Part shown: one piece after another, positions 1 to 5,963 of the stretch | Layout: each line of letters begins with the position of its first letter | How positions within the stretch are numbered: the stretch's first letter is position 1 | NCBI GenBank assembly: GCA_027012915.1 | Contig: JALUYN010000550.1 | Location: forward strand, 1-8,865 | DNA: 8,865 bases | Reading direction: 5' to 3' | Origin: Cellvibrionaceae bacterium | GTDB lineage: Bacteria > Pseudomonadota > Gammaproteobacteria > Pseudomonadales > Cellvibrionaceae | Program-made: the position numbers and the translations under genes | The notes under the pieces: model-generated | The model's input: the letters and a program-made list of their open reading frames with translations, nothing else | What the model was told of the DNA's origin: nothing | The model's database searches: none

Positions 1-1491
1 ACCTGGTTCGCCCAAGGTGGCATCGCCGCCGTGCTCGACGATGAAGATTCAGTAGAAGCTCATGTAAAAGACACCCTCGACGCCGGCGCTGGACTCTGCC
101 ATGAAGACAGCGTGCGATTCACAGTAGAACGCAGCAAGGCAGCCATTCAGTGGCTTATCGATCAAGGGGTAGATTTTACCCGCCATGCGGACGACTCGGA
201 CTACCACCTGACCAAAGAAGGCGGGCACAGCCATCGACGCATTATTCACAGCGCCGACGCCACCGGCAAAGCGGTGCACAGCACACTGGCGGATAAAGTA
301 CGGGCGTCGGAAAATATCACCCTGTTTGAACACCATATCGCGGTAGACCTGATTTCAGAGCCAGACGTCAGCACCGGTAAGGTGCGCTGCTCTGGGGCCT
401 ACGTCTACAACTGTGAAAGGCAAAAAGTCGAAGCCTTTCAGGCACGGGCAGTAGTGCTCGCCACCGGCGGTGCCAGCAAGGTATACCTCTACACCAGCAA
501 CCCCGACAGTGCCAGCGGCGATGGCATTGCCATGGCTTGGCGCGCCGGCTGCCGGGTGGCAAATATGGAGTTCAATCAGTTTCACCCCACCTGCCTGTAC
601 CACCCGAAAGCTGGATCGTTCCTGGTCACCGAAGCCTTGCGCGGCGAAGGCGCGCTGTTGAAACTGCCCAACGGCTCTCGCTTTATGGACCGTTTTGACG
701 AGCGGGCCGAACTCGCTCCGCGCGATATCGTGGCACGAGCCATTGACCACGAAATGAAACGACTGGGCTCAGACTGCCTTTATTTGGATATCAGTCATAA
801 ACCCGCAGACTTTATCAATGACCACTTCCCCACTGTAAAGGAACGCTGTCTGGAACTGGGCATCGACATCACCAGAGATCCCATACCCGTAGTTCCTGCG
901 GCACACTACACCTGCGGCGGCGTTGTGGTTAACCACCATGGCCAAACTGACCTGGACCAACTCTACGCCATCGGCGAAACGTCTTTCACCGGGCTGCACG
1001 GAGCCAACCGTATGGCGAGCAACTCGTTGCTCGAGTGCATTGTCTACGCCCAGTCCGCCGCGGTACATATTCAGCAGACACTTCCCGGCATCAAACCGGT
1101 AAGACAGGTTGCCGATTGGGATGCCTCACGGGTAACCAACTCCGATGAAGACGTAGTCATCTCCCATAACTGGGATGAACTGCGTCGTTTTATGTGGGAC
1201 TACGTGGGGATCGTACGAACTCGCAAGCGCCTGGAACGAGCAACCCACAGGATCAAGCTACTGCAGAAAGAAATTCAGGAGTACTACAGCAACTATCAGA
1301 TCGGTAACGACTTGGTCGAACTGCGCAACCTGGCAATGATTGCAGAACTGATTATCCGCTCGGCCATGCAGCGCAAGGAAAGCCGGGGACTGCACTACTC
1401 TCTGGATTATCCAAACCAGAAAACCTTCGCTCGAGATACTATTCTGGTGCCGGAAAACTTTGCAGCTCAGAGCATTTATATCAAGCCTTAA
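1..1491 (+). CDS. nadB: L-aspartate oxidase NadB (5'-truncated by window edge)
   Basis: NadB is the cytoplasmic FAD enzyme that oxidises L-aspartate to iminoaspartate, which NadA then uses to make quinolinate for NAD. The reading frame is open from base 1 (first residues [11 protein letters not shown]) to TAA at 1489-1491, giving 496 residues against 540 in E. coli. About 45 N-terminal residues, including the GxGxxG dinucleotide-binding loop, therefore lie outside the window. Visible hallmarks are EGGHSHRR (active-site Glu, codon 217-219), [20 protein letters not shown] (His codon 583-585), [19 protein letters not shown] (Arg codon 721-723), AAHYTCGGV (His codon 904-906) and [13 protein letters not shown] (Arg codon 1009-1011). 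The C-terminal helical domain carries [11 protein letters not shown] and RKESRGLH. All catalytic positions I know from the E. coli enzyme that fall inside the window are kept. The stop lies 21 bases from the stop of convergent ygfX. GTG at 31 is an internal codon, not the start. Confidence 0.97.
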   Translation, partial: TWFAQGGIAAVLDDEDSVEAHVKDTLDAGAGLCHEDSVRFTVERSKAAIQWLIDQGVDFTRHADDSDYHLTKEGGHSHRRIIHSADATGKAVHSTLADKVRASENITLFEHHIAVDLISEPDVSTGKVRCSGAYVYNCERQKVEAFQARAVVLATGGASKVYLYTSNPDSASGDGIAMAWRAGCRVANMEFNQFHPTCLYHPKAGSFLVTEALRGEGALLKLPNGSRFMDRFDERAELAPRDIVARAIDHEMKRLGSDCLYLDISHKPADFINDHFPTVKERCLELGIDITRDPIPVVPAAHYTCGGVVVNHHGQTDLDQLYAIGETSFTGLHGANRMASNSLLECIVYAQSAAVHIQQTLPGIKPVRQVADWDASRVTNSDEDVVISHNWDELRRFMWDYVGIVRTRKRLERATHRIKLLQKEIQEYYSNYQIGNDLVELRNLAMIAELIIRSAMQRKESRGLHYSLDYPNQKTFARDTILVPENFAAQSIYIKP

Positions 1492-1512
1492 GCCGACAGT
1501 GGCGAGATCACT

Positions 1513-1926
1513 TCACAGGCTTTCGAACTTGTGCGAAAGCAGAAATGCCCGCAAGTGACGCCTTTGTGAGCTATGACAATTGTCAGGCAAGATAAATAGT
1601 TGATGCGCCAGTAATCCGCGCCCACTACTGGGAACCAGCGTCACCTGCAAGAACCAATCAGACCAACCAACAGCCTTTTTAAGTTGCACGGGACGGATGG
1701 CCTCTCCTTCAGGCTGCCACGCCCAACCGGATTCACCAAAATACAGCACGCCACGCTGTTGAGACCAGTAGCGCTGCACACCGACCAACATCAGTAAAAA
1801 AGCCAGTAAGACTGTAAACAGTAGCTGAGACAGGGACAGAGCGGAGATCACACACCCGACCACCGCCAAAAGAAATGCTATCGCGAAAAGCACTACCACA
1901 ATGCGTGACGGCTCCAGCTTTAGCAT
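1513..1926 (-). CDS. ygfX: YgfX family inner-membrane protein, partner of SdhE
   Basis: This 137-residue protein has the size and layout of E. coli YgfX (CptA), about 135 residues. Two hydrophobic helices near the N terminus (about residues 9-30 and 34-51) form a hairpin, followed by a basic QRYW stretch. The soluble C-terminal domain has several Trp residues (WAWQ, VGWSDWF) and ends in RRHLRAFLL, like the DLRRILL tail of E. coli YgfX. Sequence identity is low, so the call rests on topology, length, the tail and position directly after sdhE. In enterobacteria YgfX has been described as a toxin acting on FtsZ/MreB and also as a membrane partner of SdhE in succinate dehydrogenase flavinylation; the sequence cannot choose between these. 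Its ATG is 7 bases past the sdhE stop. The GGAG that could serve as its ribosome site overlaps the sdhE end (complement of 1937-1940), which suggests coupled translation. Confidence 0.82.
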   Translation of the reverse strand: MLKLEPSRIVVVLFAIAFLLAVVGCVISALSLSQLLFTVLLAFLLMLVGVQRYWSQQRGVLYFGESGWAWQPEGEAIRPVQLKKAVGWSDWFLQVTLVPSSGRGLLAHQLFILPDNCHSSQRRHLRAFLLSHKFESL

Positions 1927-1933
1927 AAGACGT

Positions 1934-2182
1934 TTACTCCACTTGCATCCCGGTATTGTCGCGGATGATTTGGACGATTCTCAACAATTCAGGATCTTCC
2001 GGGTCCTGACGCTTGAGGAACCAGGCAAACAGATCCTGATCTTCGCTATCCAAAAGAGCCCAATAACGCTCTTTGTCTTCCTGCGCCAAACCTTCATAGA
2101 CATTTTCCAGAAAGGGCAAAAGCACCAGATCCAGCTCCAACATACCGCGACGGCTGGCCCAAAAAATACGGTTACGATCCAT
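1934..2182 (-). CDS. sdhE: SdhE, FAD assembly factor for succinate dehydrogenase
   Basis: SdhE (YgfY, CptB; Sdh5 in eukaryotes) is a small soluble helical protein that helps attach FAD covalently to SdhA and FrdA. The 82-residue product aligns along its whole length with E. coli SdhE (88 residues). The diagnostic RGxxE motif is present as RRGMLELD (RGMLE at residues 12-16), within the family's N-terminal pattern IFWASRRGMLELD. Further family features are LLPFLENVYEGL and DQDLFAWFLKRQDP. It is the first gene of the two-gene operon with ygfX and is divergent from ygfZ. The ribosome site is weak (AGG 4 bases, GGGG 12 bases before ATG on the minus strand). A consensus -10 box lies about 45 bases upstream of the start. 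This gene often sits next to nadB in gammaproteobacteria. NadB belongs to the same flavoprotein superfamily as SdhA, but its FAD is not covalently bound. Confidence 0.95.
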   Translation of the reverse strand: MDRNRIFWASRRGMLELDLVLLPFLENVYEGLAQEDKERYWALLDSEDQDLFAWFLKRQDPEDPELLRIVQIIRDNTGMQVE

Positions 2183-2227
2183 AATGCCTATCTACCCCAA
2201 TGTCTATCCACGTGAAAACGAGGCGCG

Positions 2228-2256
2228 ATTATAAACCAAGGCTTATGGTATAGCGA
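2228..2256 (-). promoter_or_regulatory. Predicted sigma-70 promoter for sdhE-ygfX
   Basis: On the minus strand a perfect TATAAT (complement of 2228-2233) is preceded by TTGGTT. The -35 region at standard spacing (TCGCTA, complement of 2251-2256, 17-base spacer) is poor, matching TTGACA at three of six positions. The predicted start of transcription, near 2221, would give a leader of roughly 40 bases. This is a motif reading only. The perfect -10 and the divergent gap make it the best candidate. Confidence 0.5.
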
Positions 2257-2262
2257 TATCGC
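2253..2262. promoter_or_regulatory. 10-base perfect palindrome between divergent promoters
   Basis: GCGATATCGC is a perfect palindrome in the gap between sdhE and ygfZ. It overlaps the predicted -35 region of the sdhE promoter and lies about 25 bases upstream of the -35 region proposed for ygfZ. That is a sensible place for an operator controlling one or both genes, but I know of no regulator with this exact site. It could be chance, since GATATC is common in this window. Confidence 0.25.
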
Positions 2263-2285
2263 ACCTTACGACTTCCTACTCAAGT

Positions 2286-2315
2286 CTGATATGGTGATCG
2301 AAATTGGTTTACAAT
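2286..2315 (+). promoter_or_regulatory. Predicted sigma-70 promoter for ygfZ
   Basis: TACAAT at 2310-2315 (five of six to consensus) is preceded at an 18-base spacing by CTGATA at 2286-2291 (four of six to TTGACA). Transcription would begin near 2322, leaving a leader of about 40 bases containing a TTTTTT run at 2333-2338. The 12 bases ending in the -10 box, TTGGTTTACAAT, match those of the opposing sdhE promoter at all but one position. Confidence 0.42.
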
Positions 2316-2362
2316 CCTCCACCGTTTTGCCCTTTTTTAAACCCTAGACACACAAGAGCGCT

Positions 2363-3247
2363 ATGTCCGTAGACATTCTGAAACTCAGTTCCTTTGGCCT
2401 GCTACAGATCGCCGGGCCCGATGCCGAAAAATTTCTTCAAGGGCAGGTAACCTGTGACGTGCAGGCGACCACTGCTGAACACTGGCGCAGCGGCGCCCAC
2501 TGCAATCACAAAGGCCGTATGATCGCCAATTTTCTGATATCAAGACCAGAACCAGATCGATTCGTAATCTGTGCACCGCGGGATATCATCACAACACTGA
2601 AAGCCTCTCTGGACAAATACATCGTATTTTCCAAAGCCGAAACTCAAGATCTCACAGAAAGCCATAAGGTCTATGGTGTCATAGGATCCGAAGCCAACCA
2701 CTGGTATGCCAGCCACAACGGCAGCCCGACCACTGTCGCTGCATCTGTGAATGAGCAGCAATTGATCTGCTGGAGCGAAGGTTCCGATGACACACTGGAA
2801 TCACTCCAGAGCCACACCAGTGACAATCTCTGGCAGCAAGCCGACATTACCTCGGGGCGCGGTTGGGTTACCACAGAAACCACCGAAGAGTTTTTGCCAC
2901 AAATGCTCAACCTGGATTGCGATGCGATAGCCGGCATCAGTTTTAAGAAAGGCTGTTACACCGGCCAGGAAATCGTCGCACGCATGCATTACAAGGGACA
3001 AACAAAGAAGAGGCTCTATGCCTTTGAGGGCCCAGGCAACGCAGACATCAGTATCGGCAGTAGCATCTACACCGGCGCCTCAGACAGCGTTATCGGCACG
3101 GTTCTCAACGTCAGCAAGAGCGATACTCGCACCCTTCTGCTCGCTGTCGCCTCTAATGACGCCATAGCCGAGAACAGCGAATTCTTCGGTGCGGATCAAG
3201 CTCAAAAACTGCACCAAATCGACCTGCCCTATGCTATAAATAGCTAG
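2363..3247 (+). CDS. ygfZ: YgfZ, folate-binding Fe-S cluster maintenance / tRNA modification protein
   Basis: YgfZ is a cytoplasmic tetrahydrofolate-binding protein related to the glycine-cleavage T protein. It supports assembly or repair of certain Fe-S enzymes such as the tRNA methylthiotransferase MiaB. The 294-residue product (E. coli 326) has the signature KGCYTGQEIVARMHYKG with the conserved Cys at residue 198. The N-terminal GcvT-like part includes GPDAEKFLQGQVTCDV and HCNHKGRMIANF, and the C-terminal small barrel follows KKRLYAF. The KGCYTGQE motif separates YgfZ from true GcvT. ATG at 2363 is preceded by only a weak AAGAG at 2354-2358. A lone gene on this strand, it is divergent from sdhE. 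The TAG stop forms the start of the repeat at 3244-3262, so the last codons may have been shaped by that element. Confidence 0.95.
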   Translation: MSVDILKLSSFGLLQIAGPDAEKFLQGQVTCDVQATTAEHWRSGAHCNHKGRMIANFLISRPEPDRFVICAPRDIITTLKASLDKYIVFSKAETQDLTESHKVYGVIGSEANHWYASHNGSPTTVAASVNEQQLICWSEGSDDTLESLQSHTSDNLWQQADITSGRGWVTTETTEEFLPQMLNLDCDAIAGISFKKGCYTGQEIVARMHYKGQTKKRLYAFEGPGNADISIGSSIYTGASDSVIGTVLNVSKSDTRTLLLAVASNDAIAENSEFFGADQAQKLHQIDLPYAINS

Positions 3248-3266
3248 GGCCTGTCGACACTAGCTA
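3241..3266 (+). terminator. Stem-loop at the ygfZ stop codon
   Basis: TAGCTAG (3241-3247) can pair perfectly with CTAGCTA (3260-3266) around a 12-base loop that contains the palindrome TGTCGACA. No T-tract follows, so it is not a standard intrinsic terminator. It may protect the 3' end or terminate weakly. TAGCTAG also recurs as a direct repeat at 3261-3267, which would fit a target duplication or an excision scar. Confidence 0.3.
3244..3262 (+). repeat. Copy 1 of the 19-base CTAGGGCCTGTYRACACTA repeat
   Basis: The sequence CTAGGGCCTGTCGACACTA matches 8750-8768 at 17 of 19 positions. The two differing bases are the centre of an 8-base palindrome: TGTCGACA here, TGTTAACA in the other copy, so the palindrome is kept. 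Bases 3245-3247 are the ygfZ stop codon. The bases after the motif do not resemble those after copy 2, so only the end motif is shared. Confidence 0.75.
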
Positions 3267-3364
3267 GAGAGCAGAATTGTGGCAATTGGGAAAGTCTCGA
3301 CCAGTGCCATTTGCCCGCAAACAATTACAGATACACCGTTCACACGTAACGACAGGAATCATTG
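3248..3364 (+). other. Intergenic region ygfZ to HDOD gene
   Basis: Apart from the repeat at its left end, this 117-base gap holds a small inverted repeat, AATTG-TGG-CAATT (3275-3287), and no clear promoter. TTGCCC at 3311-3316 with TACACC at 3332-3337 is the nearest -35/-10 pair, but spacing (15 bases) and match are poor. The downstream gene may rely on a non-standard promoter or on readthrough from ygfZ. Confidence 0.4.
3354..3358 (+). promoter_or_regulatory. Ribosome binding site deciding the HDOD gene start
   Basis: AGGAA lies 6 bases before ATG at 3365 but only 3 bases before the in-frame TTG at 3362. The spacing favours ATG 3365 as the real start. Confidence 0.7.
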
Positions 3365-4201
3365 ATGAATCAGGTTGCCGACAAAGTTCGCCAGGAATTA
3401 TTAACCGCTATTGAACAGGACAAACTGGTACTCCCTACCTTGCCGGAAGTTGCCCTGCGAGTACGCGAAGTGGCGGAAGATCCGGACGCTTCTATTGATC
3501 AACTGGTGTCAGTTATCGGTAATGACGCAGCTTTGGCCGCACGGATCATCAAGGTTGCCAATAGTCCGCTACTCAGAGCCTCCAAAGAAATTGTAGATCT
3601 GAAAATGGCACTGATGCGATTGGGCATGGAGTACACATGCAATCTGGCCACAGGTCTGGCCATGGAGCAGATGTTTCAGGCCACCTCGGACATGGTCGAC
3701 AAGCGCATGCGTGAAATCTGGTCGCGCTCCACCGAAATTGCCGGCATCTGCCACGTTCTGTGTCGCCATCGCACCAAGTTGCGCCCTGACCAGGCTACTC
3801 TGGCCGGTTTGGTTCACCGTATTGGCGCCCTGCCGATTCTCACCTACGCGGAGAACCATCCTGAGCTATTGAGCGACAGCATCACCCTGGACAATGTCAT
3901 TGAGTCATTGCACGCTCAGATCGGCGACAAAATTCTTGAAAAGTGGGACTTTCCTGCTGAGCTTCTCAAAGTCCCCAGCCAGCACCTGCAATTTGACCGG
4001 GATGCCAGCGATCCCGACTACGCTGACATCGTCACCGTCGCCGTATTGCAGAGCTACATGGCCACTGACCACAAGCTGTCCGACGTTGACTACAGCACAG
4101 TGAAAGCTTTCTCGCGCTTAGGACTGGACACTGATATGCGCGCTGAAGAAGGTGAAGACCTCAGCGCCGATATGGAAGCCGCCATGGCACTGCTCGGTTA
4201 G
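3365..4201 (+). CDS. HDOD-domain signalling protein
   Basis: The 278-residue product is a single HDOD domain (about residues 21-215) with a short acidic C-terminal tail. It has the family start LPTLPEVALRV, the helix pattern LVSVIGNDAALAARIIKVANSPLL and the later LAGLVHRIGALPIL. HDOD proteins are relatives of HD-type phosphohydrolases that have lost the metal-binding residues and act as signalling or scaffolding modules. Here the HD pair is HR (His151-Arg152), in line with a non-catalytic role. No GGDEF, EAL, receiver or membrane segment is attached, and the partner and signal cannot be read from the sequence. Pseudomonads carry HDOD genes in this neighbourhood, as I recall. The gene converges on ung with 14 bases between the stops, and its stop lies in the loop of a perfect hairpin. 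Confidence 0.9.
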   Translation: MNQVADKVRQELLTAIEQDKLVLPTLPEVALRVREVAEDPDASIDQLVSVIGNDAALAARIIKVANSPLLRASKEIVDLKMALMRLGMEYTCNLATGLAMEQMFQATSDMVDKRMREIWSRSTEIAGICHVLCRHRTKLRPDQATLAGLVHRIGALPILTYAENHPELLSDSITLDNVIESLHAQIGDKILEKWDFPAELLKVPSQHLQFDRDASDPDYADIVTVAVLQSYMATDHKLSDVDYSTVKAFSRLGLDTDMRAEEGEDLSADMEAAMALLG

Positions 4202-4211
4202 CACCGAGCAG
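4190..4211. terminator. GC-rich hairpin between convergent HDOD gene and ung
   Basis: CTGCTCGGT (4190-4198) pairs perfectly with ACCGAGCAG (4203-4211), a 9-base stem with a TAGC loop. The HDOD stop codon (4199-4201) is in the loop, and the ung stop begins 5 bases beyond the stem. Because the hairpin works on both strands it could serve both convergent transcripts. Neither strand has a T-tract after the stem, so it may act by blocking exonucleases rather than as a classic intrinsic terminator. Confidence 0.55.
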
Positions 4212-4215
4212 CGGC

Positions 4216-4905
4216 TCAAAGAACGGGTAGCGACCAGTCAATGGGCTGCTCGCCTCGATCCTTCAGATACTGATTAGCTTGAGAGAAGTGCCGACAACCC
4301 AAGAATCCGCGATGTGCCGATAATGGCGAGGGGTGTACCGATTTCAGCACACAGTGTTTTTGTGGGTCAATAAACGCCCCCTTCTTTTGAGCGTAACTGC
4401 CCCACAACATAAACACCAGGCCATCGCGCTCCTCACTCAAACAGTGGATCACGCGATCAGTAAAGCGCTCCCACCCCTTCTTCTGATGAGAACCTGCGGC
4501 TCCCTGCACCACGCTGAGAGTGGCGTTCAATAGCAACACACCCTGCTCGGCCCAGGATTGCAGGCAGCCATGCTCGGGGATAGGCAGCCCCAGATCATCG
4601 TTTATTTCTTTGAAAATATTCTTCAAAGACGGCGGCACTTTAACGCCGGGGGGAACTGAAAAGCTCAAGCCATGAGCCTGACCCGGGCCGTGATAAGGGT
4701 CCTGCCCCAAAATCACCACTTTGACATTATCAAACGTAGTTGAATCCAGAGCATTAAACATCTTGTCCCCCGGTGGATACACGGTTTTACCCGCTTGCTT
4801 TTCCTCCAGCAGAAAGCGCTTCAGATCTTTCATGTATTCCTGATCAAACTCGCTGCGCAGACGTCGCAACCAAGAAGCCTCTAACTGAACCGGGGAATCC
4901 ACCAT
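4216..4905 (-). CDS. ung: Uracil-DNA glycosylase (family 1)
   Basis: Ung removes uracil from DNA after cytosine deamination or dUTP incorporation, starting base-excision repair. Reading from ATG at 4905 the product has 229 residues, the same length as E. coli Ung. Motifs in order: [18 protein letters not shown] with catalytic Asp69, [38 protein letters not shown] and the DNA-intercalating loop [11 protein letters not shown] with His191. The frame stays open upstream to an ATG at 4974, but the 23 extra residues ([12 protein letters not shown]...) have no family counterpart and no ribosome site, while a weak GAG lies 9 bases before ATG 4905. The gene is convergent with the HDOD gene and divergent from the pterin-synthase-like gene. 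A possible promoter on the minus strand is TGGACA (complement of 4963-4968) with a weak -10 17 bases on, which would start transcription downstream of the longer ORF's ATG. Confidence 0.97.
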   Translation of the reverse strand: MVDSPVQLEASWLRRLRSEFDQEYMKDLKRFLLEEKQAGKTVYPPGDKMFNALDSTTFDNVKVVILGQDPYHGPGQAHGLSFSVPPGVKVPPSLKNIFKEINDDLGLPIPEHGCLQSWAEQGVLLLNATLSVVQGAAGSHQKKGWERFTDRVIHCLSEERDGLVFMLWGSYAQKKGAFIDPQKHCVLKSVHPSPLSAHRGFLGCRHFSQANQYLKDRGEQPIDWSLPVL

Positions 4906-5066
4906 AGGATAAGTCTCACATTCACTGAAATGGGACACAAAATTAATCAAAACCCCTGAAGCTGTCCAGAGCATGTGATTTATTCACGATTCACCGGCTG
5001 CGTCGCTACGATATCGGGCTATGCTGATATAGAATACGCACCCTTTTTCTCGCAAGCCGGATCTCT
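4906..5066. promoter_or_regulatory. Divergent intergenic region between ung and the pterin-synthase-like gene
   Basis: This 161-base gap must hold promoters for both directions. Toward ung, TGGACA (complement of 4963-4968, five of six to the -35 consensus) pairs with a weak TAATTT (complement of 4940-4945). Toward the plus-strand gene, TAGAAT (5030-5035, five of six to the -10 consensus) has no good -35 partner. Upstream of the plus-strand ATG at 5067 is GGA at 5059-5061, 5 bases away. No terminator or repeat is apparent. Confidence 0.4.
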
Positions 5067-5915
5067 ATGCGCCTTTTCGTCGACAATTTAATCAATGTGG
5101 ATTTCAGCTACCTGGACCCGGAGCGTGGCCTACTGGGTGAAACCTGGCTCGCCAGTACCGAGCTGGACGGCGTACTCAACGAACAAGGAATGGTCTGCGA
5201 CTTCGGTATCGTCAAGAAAACTCTGCGACATTGGCTGGATGAAGAAATTGACCACCGCCTTCTGGTGCCAGTCAAATCACCGAATCTGACGCTGATCGAG
5301 AATGGTACAGAACTGGATATCGAGTGGCGCTATACGAGCAGCCAAGGCAATACTGAAACTATCCGCTGCACCAGCCCTCGCTCAGCCATCGCGCTGGTGG
5401 ACTGTGAACGCATCGATGCCAGATCGGTCAGCCGCTGGAGCATTTCGCAAATCCTGCCTTTGCTTCCTGCAACCCTGAACAAACTCAGCCTGGATTTTTC
5501 CACCGAAGCGATTGAAGGCAGTTTTTACCACTACAGTCATGGACTGAAAAAACACGACGGTAACTGTCAACGTATTGCTCACGGTCACCGCTCAAAGCTG
5601 CTGATCTGGCGCAACCAGGAACGCGATACCGGCTTGGAACAACAGTGGTCCAGCAACTTCAAGGACATCTACATAGGCACTCGAGAAGATATCGTAGAAC
5701 AAAGTGACGACGTTATTGCGTTTGCCTACACCACCAATCAGGGCAGCTTCCGCCTGAGCCTGCCAACGCAACACTGCTATATCATCGACACCGACAGCAC
5801 GGTGGAGTGGATTGCAGACCATCTGGCGCAGCAACTGAAACAAGCGTTTCCACAGGATGAGTTTCTGGTTAAAGCTTTTGAAGGCATGGGCAAAGGCGCC
5901 ATAGTCAGCGCATAA
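5067..5915 (+). CDS. Two-domain 6-pyruvoyl/6-carboxy-tetrahydropterin synthase (QueD/PTPS)-like protein
   Basis: The 282-residue product looks like two PTPS-fold domains in tandem; QueD itself has about 120 residues. The second half (about residues 140-282) has the zinc-site pattern YSHGL (His158) followed by GNCQRIAHGH (His172, His174) with the family's catalytic Cys at 167, and ends in STVEWIADHLAQQL and FEGMGKGA with the expected Glu272. The first half (about 1-135) has FSYLDPERGLLGETWLASTELDG, where HGH has become GET, but it keeps GMVCDFGIVKK (42-51) and IDHRLLVP with Asp62-His63, features missing from the second half. PTPS enzymes bind zinc and pterin at subunit contacts, so one shared active site per chain is plausible. 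QueD activity (queuosine precursor synthesis) is possible but not shown, and no other queuosine gene is visible. It lies 48 bases before rapA and is probably co-transcribed with it. Confidence 0.8.
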   Translation: MRLFVDNLINVDFSYLDPERGLLGETWLASTELDGVLNEQGMVCDFGIVKKTLRHWLDEEIDHRLLVPVKSPNLTLIENGTELDIEWRYTSSQGNTETIRCTSPRSAIALVDCERIDARSVSRWSISQILPLLPATLNKLSLDFSTEAIEGSFYHYSHGLKKHDGNCQRIAHGHRSKLLIWRNQERDTGLEQQWSSNFKDIYIGTREDIVEQSDDVIAFAYTTNQGSFRLSLPTQHCYIIDTDSTVEWIADHLAQQLKQAFPQDEFLVKAFEGMGKGAIVSA

Positions 5916-5951
5916 ACTGACAGGTCTCTCCTCACACAAACCTACAACCGC

Positions 5952-5955
5952 AGGA
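5952..5955 (+). promoter_or_regulatory. Ribosome binding site supporting the TTG start of rapA
   Basis: AGGA lies 8 bases before TTG at 5964. Starting there gives SEFTIGQRWISNTESDLGLG, which aligns with the true N terminus of E. coli RapA (PFTLGQRWISDTESELGLG). The uncommon start codon is therefore well supported. Confidence 0.8.
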
Positions 5956-5963
5956 ACACAACA

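Noticed and set aside
1901..2215. 104-codon plus-strand frame antisense to sdhE
   Set aside because: It overlaps the well-supported sdhE gene, its translation shows no domain, and it has no good ribosome site. It is a shadow of sdhE.
2333..2338. TTTTTT run before ygfZ as an intrinsic terminator
   Set aside because: No stable GC-rich stem precedes it, and no plus-strand gene upstream would need it there.
2363..3247. Glycine-cleavage T protein (GcvT) as identity of the YgfZ gene
   Set aside because: The KGCYTGQE signature, the shorter length and the absence of other gcv genes indicate YgfZ.
3362..3364. TTG as the start of the HDOD gene
   Set aside because: It is only 3 bases from the AGGAA ribosome site. 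ATG at 3365 is correctly spaced and adjacent.
4804..4814. Short match between ung coding sequence and TTCTGCTGGAG in the 3'-end element
   Set aside because: Eleven bases inside codons for FLLEE of Ung; explained by coding and expected by chance.
4906..4974. Longer ung reading frame starting at ATG 4974 (23 extra residues)
   Set aside because: The added residues match nothing in the family and have no ribosome site. Starting at 4905 gives 229 residues, exactly the E. coli length.
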